Shown here piece by piece: positions 1-11,655 of a DNA stretch of 64,000 bases (the stretch's first letter is position 1; every line of letters begins with the position of its first letter). The translations under genes were made by a program, and so were the position numbers. Source of the DNA: Lyophyllum atratum (lineage: Eukaryota > Basidiomycota > Agaricomycetes > Agaricales > Lyophyllaceae); NCBI GenBank assembly GCA_014905825.1, contig JACGCN010000010.1, positions 62,001 through 126,000 on the forward strand. Reading direction: 5' to 3'. Below the pieces are notes generated by a model that saw nothing but the letters and a program-made list of their open reading frames with translations, was not told the origin of the DNA and searched no databases.

Positions 1-12
1 TAATTCTCCGAC

Positions 13-344
13 ATTTTTGATTCGCAGCAGGGTCGGAGAGACACAACGCTGACTGCACATGGAGAGGATGGAGCTGAAGGCCTTCGGTGTGTACAACCGC
101 GGGCGACTTGTCGTAGATGGGAGATGGTGGGATGTGATAATAGTTAAAACAGACTGGGATGAACAACTGAACGAAGGCGCAGATCATCACGAATCCCCAC
201 GTCGCAAGCAATATTTCTGTGTTTCCCGCTGGAAGGGAGCAGGAGAAGATAAGACGGCCGGTGCCAAAGTCAAGCAGGGCGCACCGAGACGTTCCCCCCA
301 CCAGATGAAACGGGGCATTCCACACTCTCGCTAAAATACCTATC
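13..344 (-). other. possible exon of a membrane protein, cut by window start
   Basis: Read on the minus strand, this stretch directly downstream of the metallophosphoesterase stop is open for over 100 codons. It contains a hydrophobic run, TWGFVMICAFVQLFIPVCF, that could span a membrane. No ATG or family signature was recognised, and the stretch runs to the window edge. The same DNA recurs inverted at about 20.67-21.02 kb, where this frame carries stops, so the copy here is the better preserved one. It could be the last exon of a gene starting outside the window, or chance open frame. Low certainty. Confidence 0.25.
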
Positions 345-1686
345 TCAGTCCCGCAAATCGACGACTACAGCCTGAAATCCCGGGCCCCCAAACGGCACCC
401 GGTGCGTCCCCCGCCACGCCCCCCGCCCCGCCGGGAATGTCGCCGCATTGACAAATACTGTCTCCTCCGCCGCCACGTCCGCATCCATGTCCATTCCTCC
501 CGTTCCTCCCGCCCCCACTTCCTCTACAAAGGGCACATCCAGATCCGTAAAGTCGTCGTCTGCTTCATGGTTCTTGTTCTGGATGACTGGCGGTTCCGAC
601 GCACCGGCGCCATCCCAAGCGTGTACAGTGGCACCGCGGGCCTCGTGGATGTGGCCGAAGAGATGGATGCGGGGGCGGAGAGTGGGGAGACGGGCACGGA
701 GGGCTTCGCAGCCTGCGAGGTTGCCTCCACGGGTGATGTCAAATATACCGGAGGGAGGGCCGTGTGTTAATCTGTTGAAGGGTGATGTCAGTGGGGGGTC
801 GAAAGGTGGAAAGAGGATATGGGAGAAGGAGGAGAGGTAAACCAAGGTACCCCATCGACGTAGCTACAGATGAAAAGAACCGAAAAACGTACAATATGTC
901 GGTCTTGGGAAACTTCTCGACAAGAGCTGCGTATTAGAAATGCATCAACGGCCTAGTGCAGTGAATGTTACAATGTATTCATACCTTCACCCTCGTCGCG
1001 GGGATAATTGAACGCCCAGTCGTAGAAGTAAGGCGACCACTGGTGAGGTATGGATCAACACAAGAACCATGCGCTATCGTAAACGGGAGCCGCACCGGCG
1101 AGCCATAAATACTCCACGTCCGTCCATCGGGCTTCGTTTGAAAGGTGTGTGAAGAGTCTTGCAAATAGACTAGGCCGGCTGCCTGAGCGCGAGATCCAAC
1201 GAGGAGCTCAAGGATCGATGCCACGTCCTATAGGAGGTGTACATATTCAGCATTACGAAAACATGGAGGATGACGAGGACATACCTGTTTCCCGATATCT
1301 CGATGCCATTTCATGTGGGTGTGCTCATACCAGTCGGATTGCAAAGTAAGGTCATGGTTGCCTGCGATAATTCTGTACAAACAGCTCAGGCGGGCGTTAC
1401 GACACGGCAGCAAATGAACTCACATCTTGACCTTGTGTGGAAGGGAATACAGCCACTCCATCGTCTTCTCAAATTCGGCTAGTGTGCCGCGGTTTGTAAG
1501 ATCGCCACTGTGCAGCAGCACATCGCCATCAGGCACGTTGAAGGAGCGGGTGTGGGTGTCACTTATGCAGACGAAACGCGTCCATGCTGGAGATGGGACT
1601 GGTGGGAGCGTTTCGGGGTCGTACTCAGCATAGACAACGGAGGCGGGGGTGGTGATGGTGCAGGATGTATATTGAACCGCCGTCAT
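345..1686 (-). CDS. calcineurin-like metallophosphoesterase (MPPED/UPF0046-like)
   Basis: Predicted dinuclear-metal phosphoesterase of the MPPED1/MPPED2 type; the substrate is unknown. Six exons (1686-1424, 1372-1285, 1227-1096, 1039-985, 926-893, 771-345) join in frame to 332 residues, and all introns are GT-AG of 44-121 nt. Metal-binding motifs appear in the expected order: SDTH near residue 45, GDLTNRG near 61, GNHDLT near 92, the family signature WAFNYPR near 165, LTHGPPSGI near 192 and GHIHEA near 227. The length is normal for the family. The start is the first ATG, just before the conserved core. The gene is transcribed leftward. A decayed inverted copy of it lies at 18.4-20.7 kb. The family assignment is firm; the physiological role is not. 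Confidence 0.93.
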
Positions 1687-2113
1687 TGTTGTGATTGAGA
1701 GTGATCGGGGAGTGCCGGTTATTTGTACAAGACGCCTTCGATGCCATGTCCTCCGAGGTTGTCTCTTGACTCACGCTGCTCTCCACCCCGACCGACGTCC
1801 TCGCATTGTATATTGCCTCTACTTGAACCTAACATCGCGCCTAAACTCGGTAAAGCATATCCTCATAGCCTCTTTTCTGGGTTCATTATTCACCGAGTTT
1901 CCTTTACGTCTTCGACCAAATAACCTGTGAAGTAACTAGTAGAAGGCCCAACCGATTCCTGGTGTGTCGGAGGCACGCTGGGGCACGATTGGAAATAGAA
2001 TTAGACAAGTATATAGAGAAATAGTGTATATGTAAGTGCCGTTGGGCGTAATTAAAGCACATCCATGCATCGGTGAATGTACAGTAGGTTCTATTCTTTA
2101 GCACGCGGTTTCA

Positions 2114-4232
2114 TTAATTGGAGAGATACCCTGAAGTCGATGGAACATCAGCACTAGCTGAATAAATTCTTTCAAAGCGCCGCGTCAAAGACTCTGTGGA
2201 TTTCAGGCCAGTTGATGAGTACATGATCTGTTGCTCCGTGGCGGACTGAGGCTTACTGAACAAGGGGTTTTGTTCCGAGAAGCTGTTCAGGTGGATTGAA
2301 ATTGTCTCAAATGACGTGAAGAGATTGGCATTGCCAGCTGTTGATGAGCTGACGCTCTTAACCAGTGGCAACAAGACATCGCAAGCCGCAGCCCAAATGA
2401 CCTGGGAATAAAGCATCAGGATGTTATACAAAACTGAAATAGAGAGACAATATTGGCTCACGCCGACGATGGGATCAACGTGGGGCTGGTGAGGACCTAA
2501 ACCAATGTTACTGGTGAGATTCGCGATGGCTTGAGCAGCGTATATAGATTTGCGATAAGAGTCGTCGAGTTCCTGCATGAATGGAAGGTGATGCCTGATG
2601 GTTGCAGCGTGCAACAACAATTGCGTTACAAGATGTTTCGTCATTCGATTAGGAGCGTCGACACTGTCTACAAGGGGTAAGCTCGATTGAAATCCGACAA
2701 TCAGCGAATCGAGGCAAGCGAAAGCGCCGGATTGTAAGATTAAACCTAATATAATGTCAGTTACAACCATCAGAGCGGACAACATACACTCACGTCCATC
2801 TCCTGCATGTATTGAGGTAGCTCTTTCAAAGAGTATCGTAGCTTTTGCGTGGAGCGCTTTGTCCGAAAAGCCAGCCAAACTTCGACCACTGAGAAATGCC
2901 TGGATAGTTGAACGACTCTCTATGAGTAACAGGTGCTACTCACAACATTAACATTAGGAATTTTCGTCGAGAGTACTCTACTTACGTGTTCATGCTGGGC
3001 GGACTCCATCGGCCACGGTGTATCCACAGCGCCGTAATGGAGCGAGAAGTACGTCGACTGGGATTCCTGTATGGCGGCCCAATAGTTGTTAAGGACGAGG
3101 ACAGCCCAGAACGCGTCGATGCGTTCGCCTTCCTCGACCGCATCAGCTACAGGCGAGAGCGTCGCAGTTGAGGTAAGTGGAGATCGAATACGATAGAGAT
3201 CGGCAGCCAGTGTGAGAGAAAGGGCAGTGTCTGCGTGATGGGTGCCTTCAAGCATCTTGCCATTCTTGAGGTAGTAGTATGACAGTAAAACTTCCGCTTG
3301 AATGCTGTGAATAACCCTGTAAGGATGAGAAGTGGATAGGTCCTGAGAAAGGTAGTGCAGGACGTTGCCTGTCAGCGTCTGTTCTAGATGGATGGTCGCT
3401 GAGGAGAAGTGGCTGGCCCAGAGATAAACGGTACTGAGAAGTGCGGGCGAGGGACGAGCAGGGTCACCAAGAGGATCCGGGAGCATAATGGATTGATAAA
3501 AACGTCCGGGATCAAGGAAAAAACCAAACTGGTGAGCGTTGCTGAAGAAAGTATTCAATCTGACGTGCGAAAGTGTGAGCGATACTAAACTCAGTAATAA
3601 AGTAACATGGCTCACATTTCCTGTCGTCGAATTGGAGGAGGTTCCAGGAACACTTCAAGGACCGCGCTACCACCTGTCGGTGAGCTTCGTGAAGGTGATC
3701 CTGGAAGATTCGAACCGACAGAGTCTGATATTCCAATAATCAGGAGGGGTCGCGTTATAAAACGCCAATTTTCTCACCATTTGAAAAGCGAGCGACGGCG
3801 CCCTGAATATGTGGGCAGAAGTTCATCCGACGCGTAAGGATGATGTAACGCGAGACCAGGCGCATCCTCAGGATCTTCAAGTACCCGGATACGGGCTTTT
3901 ATTTGTGATATTTGTTGCTCGAGGAGTTGTGACGGGGTGGGACTTCCGCCAGGATATTCGCAATCTTCAAACGTGCTGCTGCCACTAACACATTGGCCGC
4001 ACATTGGACGAAGGCCGTCGCATCTCTGGAACAGTCAAAGGTCAGTACGACTCAAGGGGTGCAATAAAAGTATTATTACGATTTTTCTGCGTCTAAGTGA
4101 ATGTTTAGCATGCTGAGGATATCTGTGCAAGTCGAAAACTTACCTGCAATTTAGACATGTATTTCCCTTCCTTCTCCTATGCGGAACGGCGCTAGAGGTA
4201 GGAATCGGGCTAGGAGATCGATCGTCTGACAT
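2114..4232 (-). CDS. Zn(II)2Cys6 fungal-specific transcription factor
   Basis: Predicted nuclear DNA-binding regulator. The N-terminus carries a binuclear zinc cluster with spacing C-x2-C-x6-C-x6-C-x2-C-x9-C. The cluster is assembled across three exons: 4232-4144, a 13-nt microexon at 4080-4092 encoding the RRRKI stretch, and an exon starting at 4025. A leucine/isoleucine-rich segment after the cluster (QLLEQQISQIKARIRVLED) may be a dimerising coiled coil. The downstream region (about 3.6-2.9 kb) resembles the middle homology region of fungal transcription factors, with the ERIDAFWAVLVLNNYWA segment. Several short introns follow and the C-terminal exon ends at 2114. Target genes cannot be inferred from the neighbours. 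Confidence 0.85.
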
Positions 4233-4307
4233 GTTCGATAGGGTGTGATTACGCTTGAAGTAGGCTGAATGGATAGTCGTACCTCGCAGGTCGTAGTTTA
4301 TATCCCC

Positions 4308-4654
4308 TCAGTTGAGATCCCCGGAGAGCGACGGAGTTAGGTCACGCAAAGGAGAGAGAAATTTTGTCATCCAACTATGCCTAAGCACTGAGAAAGGCTG
4401 GTAGTGCGAACCAAGCGGCGAAGCAACGACCGGATTGTTGTAGTCGTCATCTTCATTCAATTCGAAGGCTGTGCCTCTGCAAACGTTCCTGCAGACTTTG
4501 GGGAGGACCAGGTCAGCGTTTGAAACGAGATCTAGAAACGAACGTCGAGGGAACACGGGGGTGTGTAAGCAAAGATTGCCTTACCTGATGGGGAAACACA
4601 ACCTTCGAATCTTGTAAGGCTGTATTCGTGTTCTATCACCTGCTCTTGACTCAT
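4308..4654 (-). CDS. uncharacterised small two-exon protein
   Basis: An ATG at 4654 opens a frame (MSQEQVIEHEYSLTRFEG...) that joins across a good GT-AG intron (gtaaggca...ttctag, 54 nt) to an exon starting DLVSNADLVLPKVCRNV and ending at 4308, giving roughly 95-100 residues. I recognise no domain, signal peptide or membrane segment. It lies divergently upstream of nothing recognisable and less than 100 bp from the start of the zinc-cluster factor. It may be a real small gene or open frame in the upstream region of that factor. Confidence 0.3.
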
Positions 4655-4719
4655 CGTTTTTCGACATGACGGAAATCCCGACACAATTAGCATTCGAGTC
4701 ACATACAAGTCGGGCATCT

Positions 4720-6101
4720 ATAAGCATGATAGCAGCCCTTAACCTATGTATGTGATCGCTCTCCCAAAGTGAAAATTCATGCTAGGTCGGTGCATTCGTC
4801 AATAGCCGTTATCCAAAGGTTCATCAAAATATCGAGAAGACGTAGCGCCCCGGGGATCCAAAGCACGAGGACGCGGGGCTGTAACATATCCGATATTGGT
4901 TCTTGACCTTCGATCAGGTTTGTGTTTCATGCAATACGAACGACTCCGACTCACTCCTGGAAGGCAGAAAATGATACATATAGTCCACCACCATACGCGA
5001 AAATTCAGTCATTATCCACCTCGGTGGCAAGTCGTAATAGCACGACAATTTCCACGAAAAATCCTTCCTAAATCGGCTTGGAAGTTGGGGATGACAGTGT
5101 AAGGGCCCGAGTATCCCAAAGATCTGGACATCGTAGTTTGGGGTCTGCAGTTTGGGGTCTGCGGAGAGCGTGAGGCTTGACATCTTGAACTTATTGGGGG
5201 CGATTCGTAAGAAACCATGCGACGTCTGGGTCTTTGGCGCGACAGTTGGAGATGGAAAGCCGGGAACCAAGTTTTTCTGGCGCTGGAGCTAGTCCCAGAG
5301 TATCTGGAATTGAGACAAAAACGTGCGCCGAAAAACTGCGATCATAACATCGATCAGCATTCTTCCCCACATCGCTGATAAGGCATAAATGGGACCTGGC
5401 TTCGATACTCAGAAAAACGCCCATCGCAAGAAGAAATAGCGAGCTAATCGATCATGGAGCCGTGGAGGAAAATCATACATCTGAATGGGTCGAATTCTTG
5501 GTGCGCCCCAGTCCCCAAGGCAAGATAAATGACTAGCGACCATATATGTCGGCCCTGGATGGAGCCGACCTTAGGAGTAATGATCGTCGTCGACGATGCG
5601 CGAACTGGGGGCTGTATTCTGAGAGCTTCGGGTGTCTTTTATCTCCTCCGCCCTGCTCGGGCCATAGAATTTGATTGATAGAAACATTTCTTCGATAGAG
5701 GGGAAGGTCCTCCAGATGGTACTTGAAGGTCTGGATTGAGTCAACGATTGGGTCACCTTCCGCTTAACGACAGAAACCACACTTACCCGTGTTCGTCGTA
5801 TGCTCGAACGCTCTGGGTGTGGAGCAATGCTGGTCTAAGTCCAAGCAATCGGATTCAACATGAGCGGATACAGTACGAATACTGCCGAGCCCGGTACGTT
5901 CTCATGAGCATCCTGAGATTGCACGTCTAATGTAGAGTTGTAATTGAATTAGAGCTTGGAGTCTTATCCCAAGCACTGCAAGAACGAACCTTCAGGTATC
6001 ACCAGTGGCATGCACTGAGGTATCCGGACACAACAGGGTCCGAGCACCAAGAATCTACATAGTGAAATCACCCGCTTCGTCACGGTAGCCAGCGTCACGA
6101 G
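4720..6101. other. no recognisable gene
   Basis: Only short open frames with no recognisable homology, none joined by convincing splice sites. A short direct repeat of tttggggtctgc occurs near 5140-5160. Nothing else can be supported. Confidence 0.5.
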
Positions 6102-6685
6102 TTAACGTAGCGGCACCAAGGCAGTCACGAATGAAGAGGCGTCACGTCTAGAGAGGACGTGGCGTCGTGCCATCGACTGGAAACTTTGGTCAGAGATCGT
6201 TTTCAAGGGTGAGCACGTGAAGGGGATGTAAGGACCTATGGGACCCGCGACGGAGCAGGAGAAGGAGCAGGGCGACAGCATATGCGAACCGAGCATCGGA
6301 CAGGCTACCCGCAATCCCGCGAAAGGCTGGCTAAATTTCCACAGCTCATGTTCTTCGATCTTCGCCATATAGAGATGATTTAACATCGGCGATGTCCAGT
6401 TGGTCACGTTATGGCAGCGATTGAAAGCTGCACGATAGAGCTCAGTGGATGGCGACGACAAGGACGGGAAGATGAGACATACAACATGATCATGCAGCCC
6501 TTGAACGATACCCACTACAAGAAGAATATAGCTCCTCGTCCTCTAAAGGATACCGAGTACAGCAGATGAGGATCTCCGCACACCTGAGCAGCTTCCAAAA
6601 GTGTACCCTTATGTCGCGAAGAACGTGCGATGAAGTCCAAGGATCCTTGAGGGATGGCGGTATCCACAGGCTGAATTGTTGTCAT
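6102..6685 (-). CDS. uncharacterised small multi-exon protein
   Basis: An ATG at 6685 opens MTTIQPVDTAIPQGSLDFIA. A donor gtacac after RSSRHK and the acceptor ttgtag join it in frame to an exon beginning GIVQGLHDHVVCLIFPSL and running through NHLYMAKIEEHELWKFSQ. A further intron or read-through ends near 6102. The regular alternation of hydrophobic and charged residues and the workable splice signals suggest a genuine gene of about 100-160 residues. I do not recognise the family. The 3' structure is uncertain. Confidence 0.35.
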
Positions 6686-6689
6686 CTGC

Positions 6690-7249
6690 TGACATGAGCG
6701 GGAGGATGGAGAAGAGGCAACCCATTCGCGAAGATAGCGAGGAGGTTGATAAGTTTCAAAGGGTCTCTGGACGCGAATCGTTTAGGCCGCCTCCCGGAGG
6801 TTATGGCGGGGAGTTACCAAAGACGACCCCTGCAAGGAAATATCCAGCCATAAAACACCGTTAGATTATGCAGGCGGCGCCCTGATCCGGAGGAGACGTT
6901 CGACCCGTCAGGGTAATGTATCGTTGACAAGTTGCCTTGACCAGATCTGACTCGGACATGTCACTGTCAAATGCCTTGTCTGGCGTTAGCGCAAAACGTG
7001 AGCGACGGAGTTATACGCAGCGAACCAATTTATCGAGTAAATTCTCTGCCTTGAATCGATCCTGAAGTGAGAGCGAAAATGTGCGACGATAGAGTGAGAT
7101 GCCGCGAGTGACAATGGCCGGAGCGATTCATGATCGGATGGCGCGCAGCCGTTCGGTTTGTCCTTGTTTTTGTCTTCCTGCTCAACTCTTCCCACCTGAC
7201 ACCGAGCGCCTTTGCTACCACCGTCGACAGCTCGCAAGTACGCATAACG
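6690..7249. other. intergenic, upstream of the MADS-box gene
   Basis: No recognisable gene. This holds the divergent upstream regions of the small gene ending at 6685 and of the MADS-box gene starting at 7250. No clear TATA box could be chosen. Confidence 0.5.
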
Positions 7250-9187
7250 ATGGGCAGGAGAAAGATTGAGATCCAGCCTATAACTGTGAGTAACCGCCTT
7301 TCTCTTGGGATATGTATGGACTCTCGCTGGCTGCTGTTCGCTGTGACGAAACCCCATTATCCCACTACCATCTACTCCTGCGACCGAGGCTGACTTTGTT
7401 ATATAGAACGAACGCAACCGTTCTGTGACATTTCTGAAGGTATATCTGTCCCTGGCTACTTTGAGAAAGTTTATTTTTGACGGATCTCTTGGCACGCATC
7501 TCTTTTTTTATCTCCTCCGTTGTAGCGCAAGAATGGACTGTTCAAGAAAGCCCACGAACTCGGCGTCCTGTGCTCGGTTGATGTCGCCGTGATCATCTTT
7601 GGTACATATCTCATTTTGTCAGGCCCACATCTCTGGTCCATCTTGCCAAGTCTCTCTGTTGACAACTGGTGCTATTTTTATCTAGACGAGAGGCACGGCC
7701 ATGACACCAAGCTCTTCCAGTACTGCTCCACCGACGTACGCGACGTCGTCCAGCGCCATCTCCGAGTACGTTGGTATTCTCCAGCCCCCTATCTCCCCAT
7801 GCTAACCCCTGTCCGCAGCACAACGGAGAAAGAGATACTCGTGGGCCCGCAGATTTTTCGGACACCCCAGGAGGTTCCAAGAACGACAATGCAGGTGACG
7901 GTGACGACGACGATGAAGATGCGGATGCAGATGATGTGGTGCTCCCGCCGGTCAGGAAGACGACAGGGTCCAAAAGCAAGGACGACGAGGAGTTCAAGCC
8001 AGCTGCTCGGGTAATCACGGAGGTGCGTCTATACTTTGCTTTATTCCATTCTGTCCCTCTAAACGTCGCTGTAGCCCAGCACAAAGCACCGGCCGTCGAT
8101 TTCGCGTGACCGACCTGCCCCAGATCGCCCTCGCTCCAATATGGCGCTGCCAACTTTTCCGCCCATCCCCCAGTACGACCACCAGCACCCGGTGTCCAGC
8201 GACCGTCTGCACCCGCTACACCACCAGCGGCCGTATCAAGAACAGCCGCAGAACAAAAAGCCCCGTCTCGATTACTCTCTGAACGTCAACACGTCCCATC
8301 TGTCACGCCACGGCGAACACGGACATCCCCTGTCCTCCACCTCGTCCGACGAATCCATGCAGCGCCCGTCTGGAAATCACGGCCTCGGCGACGAGAGCGT
8401 CTACATGTACCCTCAGTCATCACAGCAATTCCACCATCCCCACCGTGTGCCGTCCGACTCCTCCAATCACCAGCACCACCATCACCAACATCATTCCCAG
8501 TACCCGCAGTACAACGCCCCTTATCCCCCATCCTCGCCCCCTAATCACCATGGGCACGGCCAGGGCTACAACCAGTCCTCGTTCAACGCTCCCCACTCCG
8601 ATTTTTCCTTAGGCCCTCAGATCTCGTCCTGGGGTCGGACCCACGGCTCCAATGGCCCCGGGGCCCCTAGCACGACCGGCGGCGCACTCTCCTTCTATAG
8701 CGGCCCTGGTATGGGGCCAGGAGGCTACGACGGGATGTCCGAGAGTCCTTTCTCCCGAGGCGACGACAACCGTGATAACGGGTCCGTTGACAAGGCTGGC
8801 CGGGACTCTTTCGCGAACGCTTTCCTCGAGGCGGAGCAGCAGCGCAAGGTTACGCTGCCGCAGAGTGGCTTGTCGCTTTCACGTGCTAGCACGTCTGCAG
8901 CGTCGTTCGGCCTCGACTGGCCAACCCACGTGCGGGCCCCGGCGCCTACACAGCAAGCAACACCTCCGCCTCCACCCATTGCTGCTCCTCCACCAGCGGA
9001 AGTAGCTGCACAGAAAAGTGATGCGCCTGCTGAGGATGGTGGCTCTGCGGCACCTGACCCCGGTGGCGTCGGGTGGTTGGATCTTTTGTCCTCCAGCACG
9101 CCGTCTACTGCCGTGCCCCCTAGCTCAGAAGCGACGATGCCCTCGCCACGGTCGGGCTCAGCCGAAACGTTGGAATCTGGGGCGTGA
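7250..9187 (+). CDS. rlm1: MADS-box transcription factor, Rlm1/MEF2 type
   Basis: Predicted nuclear regulator. Six exons (7250-7285, 7407-7439, 7526-7601, 7686-7765, 7819-8022, 8075-9187) give 513 residues. Residues 1-60 form the MADS DNA-binding domain, starting MGRRKIEIQPIT and containing SVTFLKRKNGLFKKAHELG and CSVDVAVIIF. The KIEIQPI sequence places it in the MEF2/Rlm1 branch rather than the Mcm1/SRF branch. The next residues to about 90 fit the MEF2-like extension. The rest is low-complexity and probably disordered: an acidic run (DDDDEDADADD), a basic KKPRL patch, His/Gln-rich stretches and a Pro-rich tail. In yeasts, Rlm1 responds to the cell-wall-integrity MAP kinase; that role is an inference here. 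The start is the only ATG giving the MADS N-terminus. Confidence 0.93.
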
Positions 9188-9321
9188 GCGCTTGAGCGAC
9201 GAATCGGTACTCTTCAACGATGGTGACGTCATGTACCTAGATATTGCTTCGACTTCATACTGCCTGCGAGACAGACATTGTACATATAGAAACCACTTAT
9301 GTTTACTAATCAAGCATCTAA

Positions 9322-9644
9322 TTGAATGCACTTCGAAACAGCTTCATGTGTCGTCCTCGCATCCCACACGGAACATCAACCTTTTCCTTGTATTTCGACA
9401 ACCAGTCCAGTCCTGCAATTTGCGATAGTGTGCCGCTTTATGTGGTTGCATTGACGTCTGTGGGTGATCATTGGTATACCACGGATGTGAACGAGCGCGA
9501 TGAGTTGATAAGTCGCGGGTGGAGTGACGAAGGCATCGCTGCCTATGTGTTGCCGCTTATTCCTGCCGGTATGTCGAGATGTTTATCATACCGTTCTTCC
9601 TTCGACGCTAAATCCAAATCTTAGACTGCGCCTGTAGCTCTTGA
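9322..9644 (+). pseudogene. fragment of a DUF5648-like repeat gene
   Basis: One recognisable repeat is present: LYVVALTSVGDHWYTTDVNE followed by RDELISRGWSDEGIAAYV, matching the DHFYTT...NLGY..EG..(A/C)YVF pattern of DUF5648 domains. Proteins of this kind normally carry two to three such repeats after a signal peptide. A donor after IPA (9568) and acceptor at 9624 lead to a short last exon ending CACSS-stop at 9644. No repeat or signal peptide is visible upstream, where only 135 bp separate it from the MADS-box stop. It is probably a truncated copy, or the start lies in unrecognised exons. Confidence 0.45.
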
Positions 9645-9649
9645 GCCCA

Positions 9650-11655
9650 TGCAAGCAACATCCCCCGTACGGGGCCGCTTCCTATGTCGAGGGTTGATTG
9701 TTCTGTTTGTTTCAAACCTTGTGATTCGATACTACTTCGTAAATTTACCTTCAGTTGTGTTTGACAGCCAAAGTTTCTCGTCAGATGGCGCGAATGGGAA
9801 AGAAAAGGCTTTTATATTGCAGACCGACAAGCGGTAGAGGCAGTGAACTCGCTAATTGGATTGGCGGACAACAGCTGACACCTTGTCCGAACCAGGGCAC
9901 GCCGGTGAGAAAAAAGACTTGACATATTTCCGCTCTACAGAAGATTGTATGCAGGGCGAGGGGTTGCATACCTTGCGTTCCTGCACAGTCGGAGCATGCG
10001 CGCCTAAGATTTATTGGGAAAGGCCCTAGGCCACCTTGACGAATGGTACACCCCGCCGTATCCTGCTTCCTGGGCTCGCAAGACTGTCACGTAACCTAGT
10101 GGATAATGTGAATTGAAGGTGGCGTTGTTCGACGCAGGCCGCGGTGATATGACGGTGTTCCAAAAGTGTTTTTTTGGCCGAGAGACCAAATAAGGAGATG
10201 GAACGAGTGCCAACCTGTAGGTAGCCACCTCGAAAGGGACGGGCCCGAGAGGTTATGAACCCAAGTCCTGCACCTCAGATCACGCTCGCTGGAGGCTTGA
10301 AATGTGACGGTCGCAGTACCGTACTCGTGAATGGGACGACTGCCTCGTGAGGGCCCTTTCGATCTAGGCCGCCGTCTTATTCGCAGGCTATCTCTGGTAT
10401 TTCTGTTCTGCGTATCCAGCAATGCGGTAGATCATGCCCAGGATTGATACGGCTACCAGCGCTGTCGTAGTCGATGAAGGGGTGGTGCATACCGAGGTGG
10501 AGATCTACGTCCAAGGACCTCGTTACGACCAAGACGGTGCTGAGAGGCATAACGTAACCCATGTCGCTAACGCTGAGACATTGACAAGGCCCTTACTTCT
10601 CCAGTTCGAACCAGGATGTGGTCGTTCCTTCGTCCTTGGCCTTTTATCATGGTGCGTAGGAAGAGATGCACATGGAGGGCAGACGATTTGGAAGGTCTAT
10701 GCTGATCATGGAGCGTGAATCTGGGCTTTGGTGGTGTAAGGATGAGACATCGAATACACGAGTATCTGCGTCGGAGATGAGGAGTGTCGCAGGGTGAGAT
10801 GTGACCGTCGAAGTAGCCTGCAAGCCGAGACCCAACGCAAACAGCCTGGGCAATGTGTAATGGAGCGCGGGCATAACAAGATACGTTTTCGTGTGTTCTA
10901 GGTTTCTGCATCACGAGTACCGTTAGCAAAAGAATTGACAGCGCTGCGAAGAGTGATTGAGGCCGAAAGCAAATGAAAGGGAGGGGGAAAGGCTGTGATA
11001 CAACTTCGGGGACTGCAATAGAACCGATCCTGGGGTCGATGGTGGGCGAGATGTTGCGTAGAAGAGCCTAGAGTCACGATATCGAAGCTTTTGCGGTGCA
11101 TTGATGGGTGAAGACATAAAGGGATCTGATGAGCAGAACGGCTTTGGGTTGCCAGTCACCGAGGCCATTTGAAACGAAGTGGAAGGGATCAAGAGTTATT
11201 TCGTAAGATCGATGTGGGCGAGACTCGAGCAAAGTCACTGGAGGTTGAGCTTGACAAGTGAACTGGAGCTTCCATCGTTCAAAGCATATGCCATTTAGCT
11301 CGTTGACGTACATACATGAGATAGACGGTTTTCGGGTTAAGGTGGATGGGATCTGTACAATCGACTGTTGTGAGTATCGTGTGATTTGGATATAGTAACA
11401 TGGATCGTTGCCGGCCGGGTGTAGAAAGTAGTGCCTTCTGTCGAGAATCACAGACGAGGGCAGTCTCGGCGAAGATGCGGGGAAGGAAGAGAGTTGATGC
11501 GGGGACGGAGAGGAAAGCCGGGTGATCGGATTTGTCGGGTGGGTTGAACACGTGATCGGCATGTGAAATAGATTTCCGAAAAGGGACTGGAGTTGGGGAT
11601 TGTCGAGTCAGTGGATTGCTCTTATTAGCTTCGTCTTATGTTCTGAACGAACACG
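9650..11655. other. no recognisable gene (2 kb)
   Basis: Several open frames of 60-160 codons occur on both strands, the longest on the minus strand at about 11.07-11.56 kb, rich in Ser/Pro at its start. None shows a known domain and no splice-joined model was convincing. The right end contains the promoter and 5' leader of the kinase gene. Confidence 0.45.

Noticed and set aside
3700..3720. gattcgaacc T-loop-like word
   Set aside because: It lies in coding sequence of the zinc-cluster factor with no cloverleaf possible.
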